Below the pieces are notes generated by a model. That model was not told the DNA's origin. It saw only the letters and a program-made list of their open reading frames with translations, and searched no databases. DNA of 39,792 bases from positions 1 to 39,792 of the forward strand of contig QCCN01000016.1 in assembly GCA_003278925.1 (NCBI GenBank), written 5' to 3'. A program made the translations under genes and the position numbers. Below, piece by piece: positions 28,443-36,392 of this stretch; the first letter of the stretch is position 1, and every line of letters begins with the position of its first letter. Source of the DNA: Prochlorococcus sp. AG-347-L17 (GTDB lineage Bacteria > Cyanobacteriota > Cyanobacteriia > PCC-6307 > Cyanobiaceae).

Positions 28443-29342
28443 ATGGAAAAATTAGCTCTGATAGATAGTGATGTAAATTATGACTGGAATTTTTTAAATT
28501 ACCCAATACATACTGTTTCAGCTAACCCTGAACAAACATCAAAAGAATACGCAATCTTATTAATTCATGGTTTCGGTGCTTCTACGGATCATTGGAGATT
28601 TAATATTCCTGTTTTGAGTACAAAATACGAAGTCCATGCTATGGATTTACTAGGTTTTGGAAAAAGTCCTAAGCCTCAGGACGTCGAATACTCAGGATCT
28701 TTATGGAAAGATCAGGTTGTCGCTTATGTAAAAGAGAAAATAAAAAAACCTACAATTGTTGTTGGAAATTCATTAGGTGGTTATGCAGCATTAGCAGCTG
28801 GTGCAGAATTAAATGAGCTAAACGCAGGAGTGATATTACTTAATGCTGCTGGATATTTTAGTGAAGAAAAAACTATTAAAAAGAATATGTTGCAAACTTC
28901 AATTGAAACAGTTGCCGGTATATTTTTGAAAAATATTATTCTTCAACGTTTGATTTTTGAGAATATGAGAAATCCAAAAAATATTAAAAAAACTCTGAAT
29001 CAAGTTTATGTTGATAAAAAAAATGTTGATGATTTTTTAGTTGAGTCAATAAGGAAGCCTTCTCTAGATTTCGGAGCTTTTAATGTTTTTAGAAGTGTAT
29101 TTAACCCATCAGGTCCTCAGGGATTGCCGTTGGATAAGCTATTCGCAAAACTAAATGCACCATTATTACTTCTTTGGGGAGGGAAAGATCCATGGATGAA
29201 CACTCCAAAAAAAAGAAATCTATATAAAAAATTTACACCAAAGAATACAAAAGAAATTATTCTTGATGCAGGACATTGTCCTCATGATGAGATACCTGAA
29301 TTAGTTAATCAGCATATTTTGGATTGGGTTGATTCTCTTTAA
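28443..29342 (+). CDS. alpha/beta hydrolase (dephytylase-like group)
   Basis: This 299-residue hydrolase has a complete triad: Ser110 in VVGNSLGGYAA, Asp249 in GGKDPW and His278 in GHCPHDE. HGFGASTDHWRFNIP and DLLGFGKSPKP mark it as close to plant pheophytinase and chlorophyll dephytylase type enzymes. Removal of phytol from chlorophyll is a reasonable but unproven role. It is a paralogue of the hydrolase cut off at 1-882. It lies ten bases before the epimerase-like gene and 45 bases after the antiporter. Confidence 0.88.
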   Translation: MEKLALIDSDVNYDWNFLNYPIHTVSANPEQTSKEYAILLIHGFGASTDHWRFNIPVLSTKYEVHAMDLLGFGKSPKPQDVEYSGSLWKDQVVAYVKEKIKKPTIVVGNSLGGYAALAAGAELNELNAGVILLNAAGYFSEEKTIKKNMLQTSIETVAGIFLKNIILQRLIFENMRNPKNIKKTLNQVYVDKKNVDDFLVESIRKPSLDFGAFNVFRSVFNPSGPQGLPLDKLFAKLNAPLLLLWGGKDPWMNTPKKRNLYKKFTPKNTKEIILDAGHCPHDEIPELVNQHILDWVDSL

Positions 29343-29351
29343 CTAATAATA

Positions 29352-30206
29352 GTGAAACTTGAATTATCTAATAAAGAACAGAGAATTTTTGTCTTTCAAT
29401 TAGATAAAAATAACTACATTAAATTTTGTCCTGAAAGAGGAGGCGTTATTACAAATTGGGTTTCGGATGGTAATGAAATACTTTATTTCGATGAAAAAAG
29501 ATTTATGGATAAGACAAAAAGTATTAGGGGTGGCATACCAATCTTGTTTCCAATTTGTGGAAATCTCAATACCTCTAGTTCAATTTTTGGAACAAATTAT
29601 TTGCAATTACCACAACATGGTTTCGCCAGGAATTTGCAATGGCAATTCTCCCTTAATGAAAATGAAAAATCTTTATGCTTATTTTTAAATGAATCTGAAA
29701 AAACTAAAAAATATTATCCTTTCGATTTCGAACTAAAAATTGAAATTACCTTAAAGATTAACTGTTTAGAATTTGAAATTACGATTTTTAACAAAACAGA
29801 CATTTATATGCCTATTAATTTTGGATTGCATCCTTACTTTATTGTTTCAGATTTCAAAAATTTAGAATTTTTTGACAATCCACTTAATTGTCAGAATCAA
29901 GAAAAAAATATCATAAGTAATACTTTGGATGAGTTGAAAAATATTAATTTAGGAGTTGATTTATTAATGTATACTGCGGGTAAGACCGTTTTTCGGGATA
30001 AATTTCTCAAAAGACAAGTAACTTTAAATCATCCATATCCTTTTGATCTAGGGGTTATTTGGAGCGATCCTCCAAGAAGAATGATATGTCTTGAACCTTG
30101 GACTAGCCCCCGAAATTCTTTTGTTGATGGAGTCAGAAACATTATGATTTCTTCAAATGATAATCTAAGATTTGATGCCTCAATACAAATAAAATCTCTT
30201 AAGTAA
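29352..30206 (+). CDS. aldose 1-epimerase-like protein
   Basis: This 284-residue protein belongs to the galactose-mutarotase-like fold, nearest to glucose-6-phosphate 1-epimerase/YeaD-type proteins. Expected catalytic residues are visible: His89 in LPQHGFARN, His160 in INFGLHPYF and Glu248 in CLEPWTSPRNS, with GGIPILFPICGN near residue 60. The start is GTG at 29352. It sits between an alpha/beta hydrolase and a DUF1537 kinase, 13 bases before the latter, so it may act with that kinase on a sugar phosphate or sugar acid; that link is inference. Confidence 0.86.
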   Translation: MKLELSNKEQRIFVFQLDKNNYIKFCPERGGVITNWVSDGNEILYFDEKRFMDKTKSIRGGIPILFPICGNLNTSSSIFGTNYLQLPQHGFARNLQWQFSLNENEKSLCLFLNESEKTKKYYPFDFELKIEITLKINCLEFEITIFNKTDIYMPINFGLHPYFIVSDFKNLEFFDNPLNCQNQEKNIISNTLDELKNINLGVDLLMYTAGKTVFRDKFLKRQVTLNHPYPFDLGVIWSDPPRRMICLEPWTSPRNSFVDGVRNIMISSNDNLRFDASIQIKSLK

Positions 30207-30219
30207 TTACGCAATAATT

Positions 30220-31569
30220 ATGAAATTCGTTGTTATTGATGATGATCCAACAGGCTCTCAAACTGTTCATGATTGCTTATTACTTCTTAAGTGGGACTGC
30301 GCAACTTTAGTCAAAGGTTTTGAATCTAAATCTAATTTATTTTTTATTTTGGCTAATACAAGATCACTATCGGAAAATGATGCAAAATTAACAATAGAGG
30401 AAATTTGCAAAAATCTTAATAAAGTTATAGCTTTTCAAGCTTATGAAGAAGAAATTATTTTTATAAGTAGAGGAGACTCAACTCTTAGAGGGCATAACTT
30501 TTTAGAGCCAACTGCCATAAACGGTTGCTTAGGCCCTTTTGATGCTACTTTTCATATTCCAGCTTTTATAGAGGGTAAAAGATTAACAATTAATGGATCA
30601 CACTTTGTTGATGAAACTCCTATAAATCAAACAATTTTTGCAAGAGATAAAATTTTTGGATTTGAGACAAGTAATGTCAAGAATCTTTTATTTCAAAAGA
30701 GTAAATCGCAAATAAATATTGATGATATTCAAAATCTTTTATTGTCAGATATTGAGATTTTAAATGATGAAGAAAATAACATTGTTTTTAAAACATTAAA
30801 GAACTTGAAGAATAATAAACATGTAATTGTAGATGTAGAAAGTTATTCTCAACTAAATAAATTTTCTTTAGTAATTAAAAAATTAACTCAGCAAAAAAAA
30901 TTTCTTTTTCGAACAGCAGCAAGTTTTATAAGTTCAATTTCTCAGAAAAAAAACGTCCCTAAGGTTGAGGCATTTTTCTCAAATTTAAGAATAAGAAATA
31001 AAGAAAAGAGTTTTCTTCCAGGACTGATAATTGTTGGATCTTATGTAGAACTGTCGACAATTCAATTGAATAATTTATTAAAGATGAGTAATTGCAATCC
31101 AATTGAATTAGATGTTTTCAAATTCTTTAAAATTACTTCATCTGAGAATAATCACAAGCGCAGAAATTTATTCAAAAATAAATTTTTGAAAGAAATTAGA
31201 TTTTCTTTTGAGAAAGGACAAACTCCTGTATTGTTCACTTCAAGAAAATTGATGTCCTTAAATCATTCTGAACAATTTAATTTTTACAATTTACTCTCTT
31301 CTTTTATTGCTGAATTAGTGGCAGATTTGAAGTATGAAATAGGATATTTGATTTCAAAAGGTGGAATAACAACAAATGTGATTCTTAGTAATGGACTTAA
31401 TGCAGATTATGTTTATCTTGAGGGACAGATTTTAACGGGCATTTCAGTGGTGACTTACAACCTAAAAAATGACGAAAAACTTCCTATTGTTACACATCCT
31501 GGAAACATTGGGACCGAAGATTCATTAGTTAATATTTGGAAAGTTTTTGAAAGTAAAAATAATACTTAA
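30220..31569 (+). CDS. four-carbon acid sugar kinase family (DUF1537) protein
   Basis: The 449-residue protein matches the DUF1537 family, whose characterised members phosphorylate threonate, erythronate and 3-oxo-tetronate. The N-terminal substrate domain shows DDDPTGSQTVHD and SRGDSTLRGH (about residue 85). The C-terminal nucleotide-binding domain shows SKGGITTNV and PGNIGTEDSLVN. Length fits. The usual genomic partners (PdxA2-type dehydrogenase, class II aldolase) are absent here, so the pathway is unclear. It follows the epimerase-like gene closely and ends two bases from the convergent icd. Confidence 0.87.
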   Translation: MKFVVIDDDPTGSQTVHDCLLLLKWDCATLVKGFESKSNLFFILANTRSLSENDAKLTIEEICKNLNKVIAFQAYEEEIIFISRGDSTLRGHNFLEPTAINGCLGPFDATFHIPAFIEGKRLTINGSHFVDETPINQTIFARDKIFGFETSNVKNLLFQKSKSQINIDDIQNLLLSDIEILNDEENNIVFKTLKNLKNNKHVIVDVESYSQLNKFSLVIKKLTQQKKFLFRTAASFISSISQKKNVPKVEAFFSNLRIRNKEKSFLPGLIIVGSYVELSTIQLNNLLKMSNCNPIELDVFKFFKITSSENNHKRRNLFKNKFLKEIRFSFEKGQTPVLFTSRKLMSLNHSEQFNFYNLLSSFIAELVADLKYEIGYLISKGGITTNVILSNGLNADYVYLEGQILTGISVVTYNLKNDEKLPIVTHPGNIGTEDSLVNIWKVFESKNNT

Positions 31570-31571
31570 AA

Positions 31572-32996
31572 TTAGAAATTTGAAATAATTTCCTCAGCAA
31601 AACTGCTGCATGATAAGGGCTCTACTTTCGGCTCCATTAAACGTGCTAGATCATAGGTGACTTTTTTTTGCTCTATCGCCTTACTTAAACCATGAGTAAT
31701 TAAGTTAGCTGCTTCATCCCAACCAAAATATTCAAGCATCATTACACCACTAAGAATTACTGAGCCTGGATTAATCTTATTTAAGCCTGCGTGTTTTGGC
31801 GCAGTCCCGTGCGTAGCTTCAAAAATTGCTGCATTATCTCCAATATTTGCACCAGGAGCCATACCGAGGCCGCCAACAATTGCTGCAGCCGCATCAGAAA
31901 CATAGTCCCCATTGAGGTTTAATGTTGCAAGAATTGAATATTCTTGAGGTCTAGTTTGAATTTGTTGAAATATACTGTCAGCTATCCGATCATCAACAAG
32001 AATAAGTTCTCTCCATTTCCCATTTCCATGGGAATTTGATATTGATGTAATAACTTCTTTAATTTCTTCGCAAATAAATGCTTTTTTGTTATTTGTTAGT
32101 TTGTCAAAACCCGGTTCTATTTTTCGAGCATTATTTTCAATTGTAATTTCTGGGTTTTTCTGAATATTATCTAAAATCCAGCTTTCTCTTTCTGTAATGC
32201 AATCTTCTCTAAATTCATTAACTGCTAATTCATATCCCCAATCTCTAAATGCACCTTCGGTATATTTCATTATATTTCCTTTATGTACGAGAGTCACATG
32301 CCTTTTATCTCCTGATAATCTTTTAGCATGTTCAATAGCCTTTCTAATATGCCTTTGGCTACCAGATTTACTTACTGGTTTTATTCCAATTCCTGATCCT
32401 TTTGGTATAGATCTATTTTTTAAATTTTTGCTATTTGGTATGACAACGTTATTTAAGTGATTAATTAATTCAAGACAATTATTATCCTCCGCTTCCCATT
32501 CAATTCCCATATAGATATCTTCAGTATTTTCTCTGTAAACAATAACGTCTAAATTTTGGGGATTTTTGTGGGGACTTGGAGTTCCTGAATAATATCTGCA
32601 TGGTCTAACACAGCTATATAAATCAAAGATTTGTCTTAATGCAACATTAAGAGATCTAATACCTCCACCGATGGGAGTCGTTAAAGGACCTTTGATGGCT
32701 ACACCAAAGTGTCTTATTGCTTCAATAGTATCTTGAGGAAGATAGTTATATGTTCCATAAAGTTCACAAGCTTCGTCGCCCGCAAAGACTTTAAACCAGT
32801 TAATTTTTCTTTCATTTCCATAGCTTTTTTTAATCGCTGAATCAAGAACGATTTGAGTGGCTGGCCAAATATCAACCCCAGTACCATCACCTCTGATAAA
32901 AGGGACAATGGGATTATTAGGAACACTAGGTTTGCCTTGATTAAAAGTTATTATCTCGCCTTCATTAGGTAAAGTTAATTTTTCAAATTTTGGCAT
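31572..32996 (-). CDS. icd: isocitrate dehydrogenase, NADP-dependent
   Basis: Icd oxidises isocitrate to 2-oxoglutarate, the carbon skeleton for ammonia assimilation and the nitrogen-status signal in cyanobacteria. The 474-residue protein is the longer cyanobacterial form, with an insert around residues 280-330. Landmarks are IRSLNVALRQIFDLYSCVRP near residue 117, VYRENTEDIYMGIEWE near 153, NLNGDYVSDAAAAIVGGLGM near 360 and EATHGTAPKHAG near 391. It is divergent from the unknown gene at 33111 across a region holding a long inverted repeat. Confidence 0.96.
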   Translation of the reverse strand: MPKFEKLTLPNEGEIITFNQGKPSVPNNPIVPFIRGDGTGVDIWPATQIVLDSAIKKSYGNERKINWFKVFAGDEACELYGTYNYLPQDTIEAIRHFGVAIKGPLTTPIGGGIRSLNVALRQIFDLYSCVRPCRYYSGTPSPHKNPQNLDVIVYRENTEDIYMGIEWEAEDNNCLELINHLNNVVIPNSKNLKNRSIPKGSGIGIKPVSKSGSQRHIRKAIEHAKRLSGDKRHVTLVHKGNIMKYTEGAFRDWGYELAVNEFREDCITERESWILDNIQKNPEITIENNARKIEPGFDKLTNNKKAFICEEIKEVITSISNSHGNGKWRELILVDDRIADSIFQQIQTRPQEYSILATLNLNGDYVSDAAAAIVGGLGMAPGANIGDNAAIFEATHGTAPKHAGLNKINPGSVILSGVMMLEYFGWDEAANLITHGLSKAIEQKKVTYDLARLMEPKVEPLSCSSFAEEIISNF

Positions 32997-33014
32997 AGTA
33001 TTGAATTAATAAAG

Positions 33015-33058
33015 ATAACTCATTGAAGTTCTTCGTATTGTAATTTGCGATGAGTTAT
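33015..33058. promoter_or_regulatory. 9-bp inverted repeat between icd and divergent gene
   Basis: ATAACTCAT at 33015-33023 and ATGAGTTAT at 33050-33058 are perfect inverted copies, separated by 26 bases that include GAAG-TT-CTTC. The pair lies in the 114-base icd upstream region. On the icd strand a GCA-N8-TAC sequence lies inside the loop, a half match to the NtcA consensus GTA-N8-TAC. It may be an operator or a DNA hairpin; function unproven. Confidence 0.4.
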
Positions 33059-33110
33059 TTTCTTTCAAAGCTAGAAATTTATTATTCAAATGTGAATAGA
33101 GAATGTTTTA

Positions 33111-33638
33111 TTGATCAGCATTTCAACATCTTTATTAAAAGAAAAAGTAGTTAATAAGCAAGTTAAAGCAAATTATGTCATTTTTCAAAAAAATACTCAG
33201 CTATTTATGAATGCGAGTTCAAATGTAAGTAATCTTGAAATAGCTAATAAAATCGCTTCCACTGCAGTCTTGTTTAGGAAATATTTTCCAGATGCCAGCG
33301 TAAACTTTAGTCCATGGGAAAATTCAAATAATGAATCTATGCAGGATACTATTGATTTTTCGTTTCATTTTCCTGGTTGGAGTCCTCTTATTGAATGCAG
33401 AGCCATACTTTTACAATTAAGAATTGAAAATGATAACAATGATAGAGTTCCGAAATTATTAGGAATAATAATGCGAGGTATGATTGTACCCTCTGAGAGA
33501 TGGAGAGTGGCTACTATCGGTGATTGGGAAATGACTGGCACTCATCTACCGCAAAAGGAACAAAAAGATAATCTTTTTTTGGTTTGTAAAGAACTTTACA
33601 AGTTATTCTCCACAACATCCACTGGTAACAAAAATTAG
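33111..33638 (+). CDS. conserved hypothetical protein upstream of ho1
   Basis: This is an unrecognised 175-residue soluble protein. The best start is TTG at 33111, because the nearest upstream ATG runs straight into a stop; Met33 is the next alternative. A central aromatic-rich block FSFHFPGWSPLIECRAILLQLR and a later PSERWRVATIGDWEMTG look conserved. There is no membrane segment or signal peptide. It lies 57 bases before ho1 on the same strand and could share its transcript, but no link to bilin synthesis can be shown. Confidence 0.72.
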   Translation: MISISTSLLKEKVVNKQVKANYVIFQKNTQLFMNASSNVSNLEIANKIASTAVLFRKYFPDASVNFSPWENSNNESMQDTIDFSFHFPGWSPLIECRAILLQLRIENDNNDRVPKLLGIIMRGMIVPSERWRVATIGDWEMTGTHLPQKEQKDNLFLVCKELYKLFSTTSTGNKN

Positions 33639-33695
33639 CTGTTTTATGTATTTTCCTTGTAGATTAAATACACTAACAAACATATTTCAAAATAT

Positions 33696-34406
33696 ATGGC
33701 AGTCGCTCTTGCAAGACAATTAAGAGAAGGGACAAAAAAATCCCATACTATGGCAGAAAATACTGGCTTTGTGGCTTGTTTTTTAAAAGGAGTTGTTGAA
33801 AAAAAATCTTATAGAAGATTAATTAGTGATTTATATTTTGTTTATGAAGCTATGGAAGTAGAAATTGAGAGATTGGTCCATGAGGAACATCCCGTAATAA
33901 AACCAATTGGTTTTAAATCATTATTCAGGAAAGAAACTCTTGAAAATGATCTTAAATTTTATTTTGGTGACAACTGGAAGAATGAAATTAATATTTCTCA
34001 ATCAGCAAAAGAATACGTTGAAAGAATCCGTGAGGTTGCAAAAAATTCACCAGAATTATTGGTTGGGCACCACTACACACGTTATATAGGAGATTTATCT
34101 GGGGGACAAATTTTGAAAAGGATCGCTAAGAAAGCATTAAATTTGCAAGGAAATGATGGTTTAAATTTTTACGAGTTTGAATTAATTACTGACGAAAAGA
34201 AATTCAAGGAAGAATATTCCCTCACTTTGAATCAACTCCCTATAAATCAAAAGACTGCAGATCAAATTATTGACGAAGCTAATAAAGCTTTTACATACAA
34301 TATGAAAATGTTTAAGGAACTTGAAGGCAACTTGATTGCTGTTTTAGGCAAGATTGTATTCAATTACATGACAAAAAAAGTTAGGAAAGGAAGCACTGAG
34401 ATCTAG
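33696..34406 (+). CDS. ho1: heme oxygenase
   Basis: Ferredoxin-dependent heme oxygenase opens heme to biliverdin IX-alpha, the first committed step of bilin synthesis. The 236-residue protein has the proximal heme ligand His17 in LREGTKKSHTMAENTGF and the distal-helix signature YIGDLSGGQILKRIA near residue 130. Length is that of cyanobacterial HO1. It begins the ho1-pebA-pebB operon, with pebA seven bases after its stop. Confidence 0.96.
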   Translation: MAVALARQLREGTKKSHTMAENTGFVACFLKGVVEKKSYRRLISDLYFVYEAMEVEIERLVHEEHPVIKPIGFKSLFRKETLENDLKFYFGDNWKNEINISQSAKEYVERIREVAKNSPELLVGHHYTRYIGDLSGGQILKRIAKKALNLQGNDGLNFYEFELITDEKKFKEEYSLTLNQLPINQKTADQIIDEANKAFTYNMKMFKELEGNLIAVLGKIVFNYMTKKVRKGSTEI

Positions 34407-34412
34407 TAATTT

Positions 34413-35123
34413 ATGTTTGATGTATTAGTTGATTTCCTAAAAACCAATATTGATGATTTAAATGGTCATGAAGTACAAATATCCAGAGAATTCAAAGAAC
34501 ATCACAATGAAGACTCAAAGTATATTATTAAAAATTGGCTTTTTTCATCTCCCGAGTATAGAAAGTGGCGAATAACTAGATTAGATGGTGGAAAAAATCT
34601 GCAAGTGTTTAATACGGTCGCATATCCAAATTTTGATAGTGAAGTGCCTATTTTAGGTGCTGATATTTTATGGTTTGGAAATTCTCAAAAGTTATTAGCA
34701 ATACTTGATTATCAACCTTTAATTCAAGAAGGAATGTATCTTGAAAAATATTGTTCAAGTTTAGGTAGTATTAAGAAAAAATATTCTGAATTTGATAATA
34801 ATAAAATGAAGAATATCTATGATGCAAAAAAGTATTTTTCTCCATGGGTGATTATATGTAGAGGAAATAAATTAAATCTTGATAGAGATTTAAATAATAT
34901 ATTCCAATCATTTGTAAATAATTATTTGAACATTTATAAATTGAATCCTGTAAATCAATTTTTAATTCCAGAAGAAATAAAGATTAATCAAATTAAATAT
35001 GATAAGTACAGTTATGAAAAAGACCCCGCAGAAAAATTGTTTAAATCTTTTTTTGGAGAAAAATGGACTAAAAAATTTATTAATAAATTTCTTTTTACAT
35101 TAAATAATGAGATTATTTATTGA
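34413..35123 (+). CDS. pebA: 15,16-dihydrobiliverdin:ferredoxin oxidoreductase PebA
   Basis: PebA performs the first two-electron reduction of biliverdin to 15,16-dihydrobiliverdin. The 236-residue protein is a ferredoxin-dependent bilin reductase, with Asp84 in [11 protein letters not shown] at the position of the known catalytic aspartate and Asp99 in LLAILDYQP. PebA is preferred to PcyA or PebS because it is followed directly by PebB and because of the LGADILWF motif. The product is channelled to PebB. The pebA stop and pebB start are directly adjacent. Confidence 0.93.
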   Translation: MFDVLVDFLKTNIDDLNGHEVQISREFKEHHNEDSKYIIKNWLFSSPEYRKWRITRLDGGKNLQVFNTVAYPNFDSEVPILGADILWFGNSQKLLAILDYQPLIQEGMYLEKYCSSLGSIKKKYSEFDNNKMKNIYDAKKYFSPWVIICRGNKLNLDRDLNNIFQSFVNNYLNIYKLNPVNQFLIPEEIKINQIKYDKYSYEKDPAEKLFKSFFGEKWTKKFINKFLFTLNNEIIY

Positions 35124-35885
35124 ATGTTAATTCAAGATACGATTTTTTATAGACCAGAATGGAGATGGCATTATTTTCTAAAATATTTAATTAATAATTT
35201 AAGTAAATATAACTGTTCAGAAAAAATAATACCCTCTGAATATTCTTATAAAGATTCGACTTATGGTTCAAAAAAATTAATAAAAAATGTGAATCTTTCT
35301 ACCTGGGGTGTAATTCATGAAACAAGAATTCAATTCGCGAGAGCAGTTTGTATAAATAGTCCAAATTATTCTGTTTTAAATTTTTTAATCATTCCCAATA
35401 CTATCTATAACGTCCCGTTTTTTGGAGTAGATTTTGTTTCTCTTCCTAATAGTCATTTATTAGTATTAGATTTTCAGCCTTCATTAAAAATACAAAATCA
35501 ATACAATAATGAATTATTAGAAAAACTTATAAAACTCAAAAATCGATGCCATTCATCACTACCATTAGCCAATAAAATGTCTGAAGATGTAGCTAGATTT
35601 TTTTCTCCTGGATTAATCTGGTCAAAATTACCAAAAGATGAAAAGAGTGATTTTTTAATTGCTAATCAGCTTTATAACTCATTTAAGGAATACCTTGATT
35701 TGTATTTAGAAATTCTGTTCGAAAGCAAAGAGGCTAATATTGATCTGCAAACAGAATTAATAAATGGTCAAAATAATTATTTGCAATATAGAAGAGATAA
35801 CGATCCAGCAAGGCCAATGTTATCGACTTTGTTTGGTAAGGAGTTTACTGAATCTTTAATTAAAGAAGTTTTATTTACTACTTGA
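35124..35885 (+). CDS. pebB: phycoerythrobilin:ferredoxin oxidoreductase PebB
   Basis: PebB reduces 15,16-dihydrobiliverdin to phycoerythrobilin. The 253-residue protein shows the bilin-reductase aspartates Asp103 in [11 protein letters not shown] and Asp116 in LLVLDFQPS, with the tail block [17 protein letters not shown]. Its ATG follows the pebA stop with no gap, so the pair is translationally coupled. The phosphatase gene follows 31 bases later. Confidence 0.94.
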   Translation: MLIQDTIFYRPEWRWHYFLKYLINNLSKYNCSEKIIPSEYSYKDSTYGSKKLIKNVNLSTWGVIHETRIQFARAVCINSPNYSVLNFLIIPNTIYNVPFFGVDFVSLPNSHLLVLDFQPSLKIQNQYNNELLEKLIKLKNRCHSSLPLANKMSEDVARFFSPGLIWSKLPKDEKSDFLIANQLYNSFKEYLDLYLEILFESKEANIDLQTELINGQNNYLQYRRDNDPARPMLSTLFGKEFTESLIKEVLFTT

Positions 35886-35916
35886 AAGTCTTATAATAAT
35901 TTAAATTTGAAATCAT

Positions 35917-36390
35917 ATGAAAAAAATTTCTGTTCTTTTTGTATGTTTGGGAAATATTTGTAGATCTCCTGCAGCAGAAGCTATCTTCTTAAGTCTTCTT
36001 GAAAAGAAGGGATTAACCGATGGTTTTATTGTAGATTCTGCTGGAACTGGGAGTTGGCATGTTGGGAAAAAAGCTGACTCTAGGATGAGAATTGCGGCAG
36101 AAAGAAGAGATTTAAATATCTTGAGTAGGGCTCGTCAAATTACTAGCAAAGATTTTGAGGAATTTAACTATATTCTTGCGATGGATGACTCAAATTTTAA
36201 AAATATTCAAGATCTTAAAAATAGAGCGCCTTCAAATGATTTTGCATCAATTAAAAAAATACAAGATTTTAGATCAGTTTTTAATGAGCAAGAAGTTCCT
36301 GACCCATATTTTGGAGGTGATGAGGGCTTCGATTATGTTCTTGATATTTTAGAAGACTCTGTAAAAGGTTTTTTGGAAAGTATTTCTTGA
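35917..36390 (+). CDS. low-molecular-weight protein-tyrosine phosphatase
   Basis: The 157-residue protein has the family P-loop VCLGNICRSP with nucleophile Cys10 and Arg16 (CX5R), and the general-acid loop DPYFGG near residue 129. It removes phosphate from protein tyrosine or, in some relatives, arginine; the substrate here is unknown. It follows pebB on the same strand and ends two bases from the convergent panC-cmk. There is no adjacent tyrosine kinase. Confidence 0.92.
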   Translation: MKKISVLFVCLGNICRSPAAEAIFLSLLEKKGLTDGFIVDSAGTGSWHVGKKADSRMRIAAERRDLNILSRARQITSKDFEEFNYILAMDDSNFKNIQDLKNRAPSNDFASIKKIQDFRSVFNEQEVPDPYFGGDEGFDYVLDILEDSVKGFLESIS

Positions 36391-36392
36391 AT

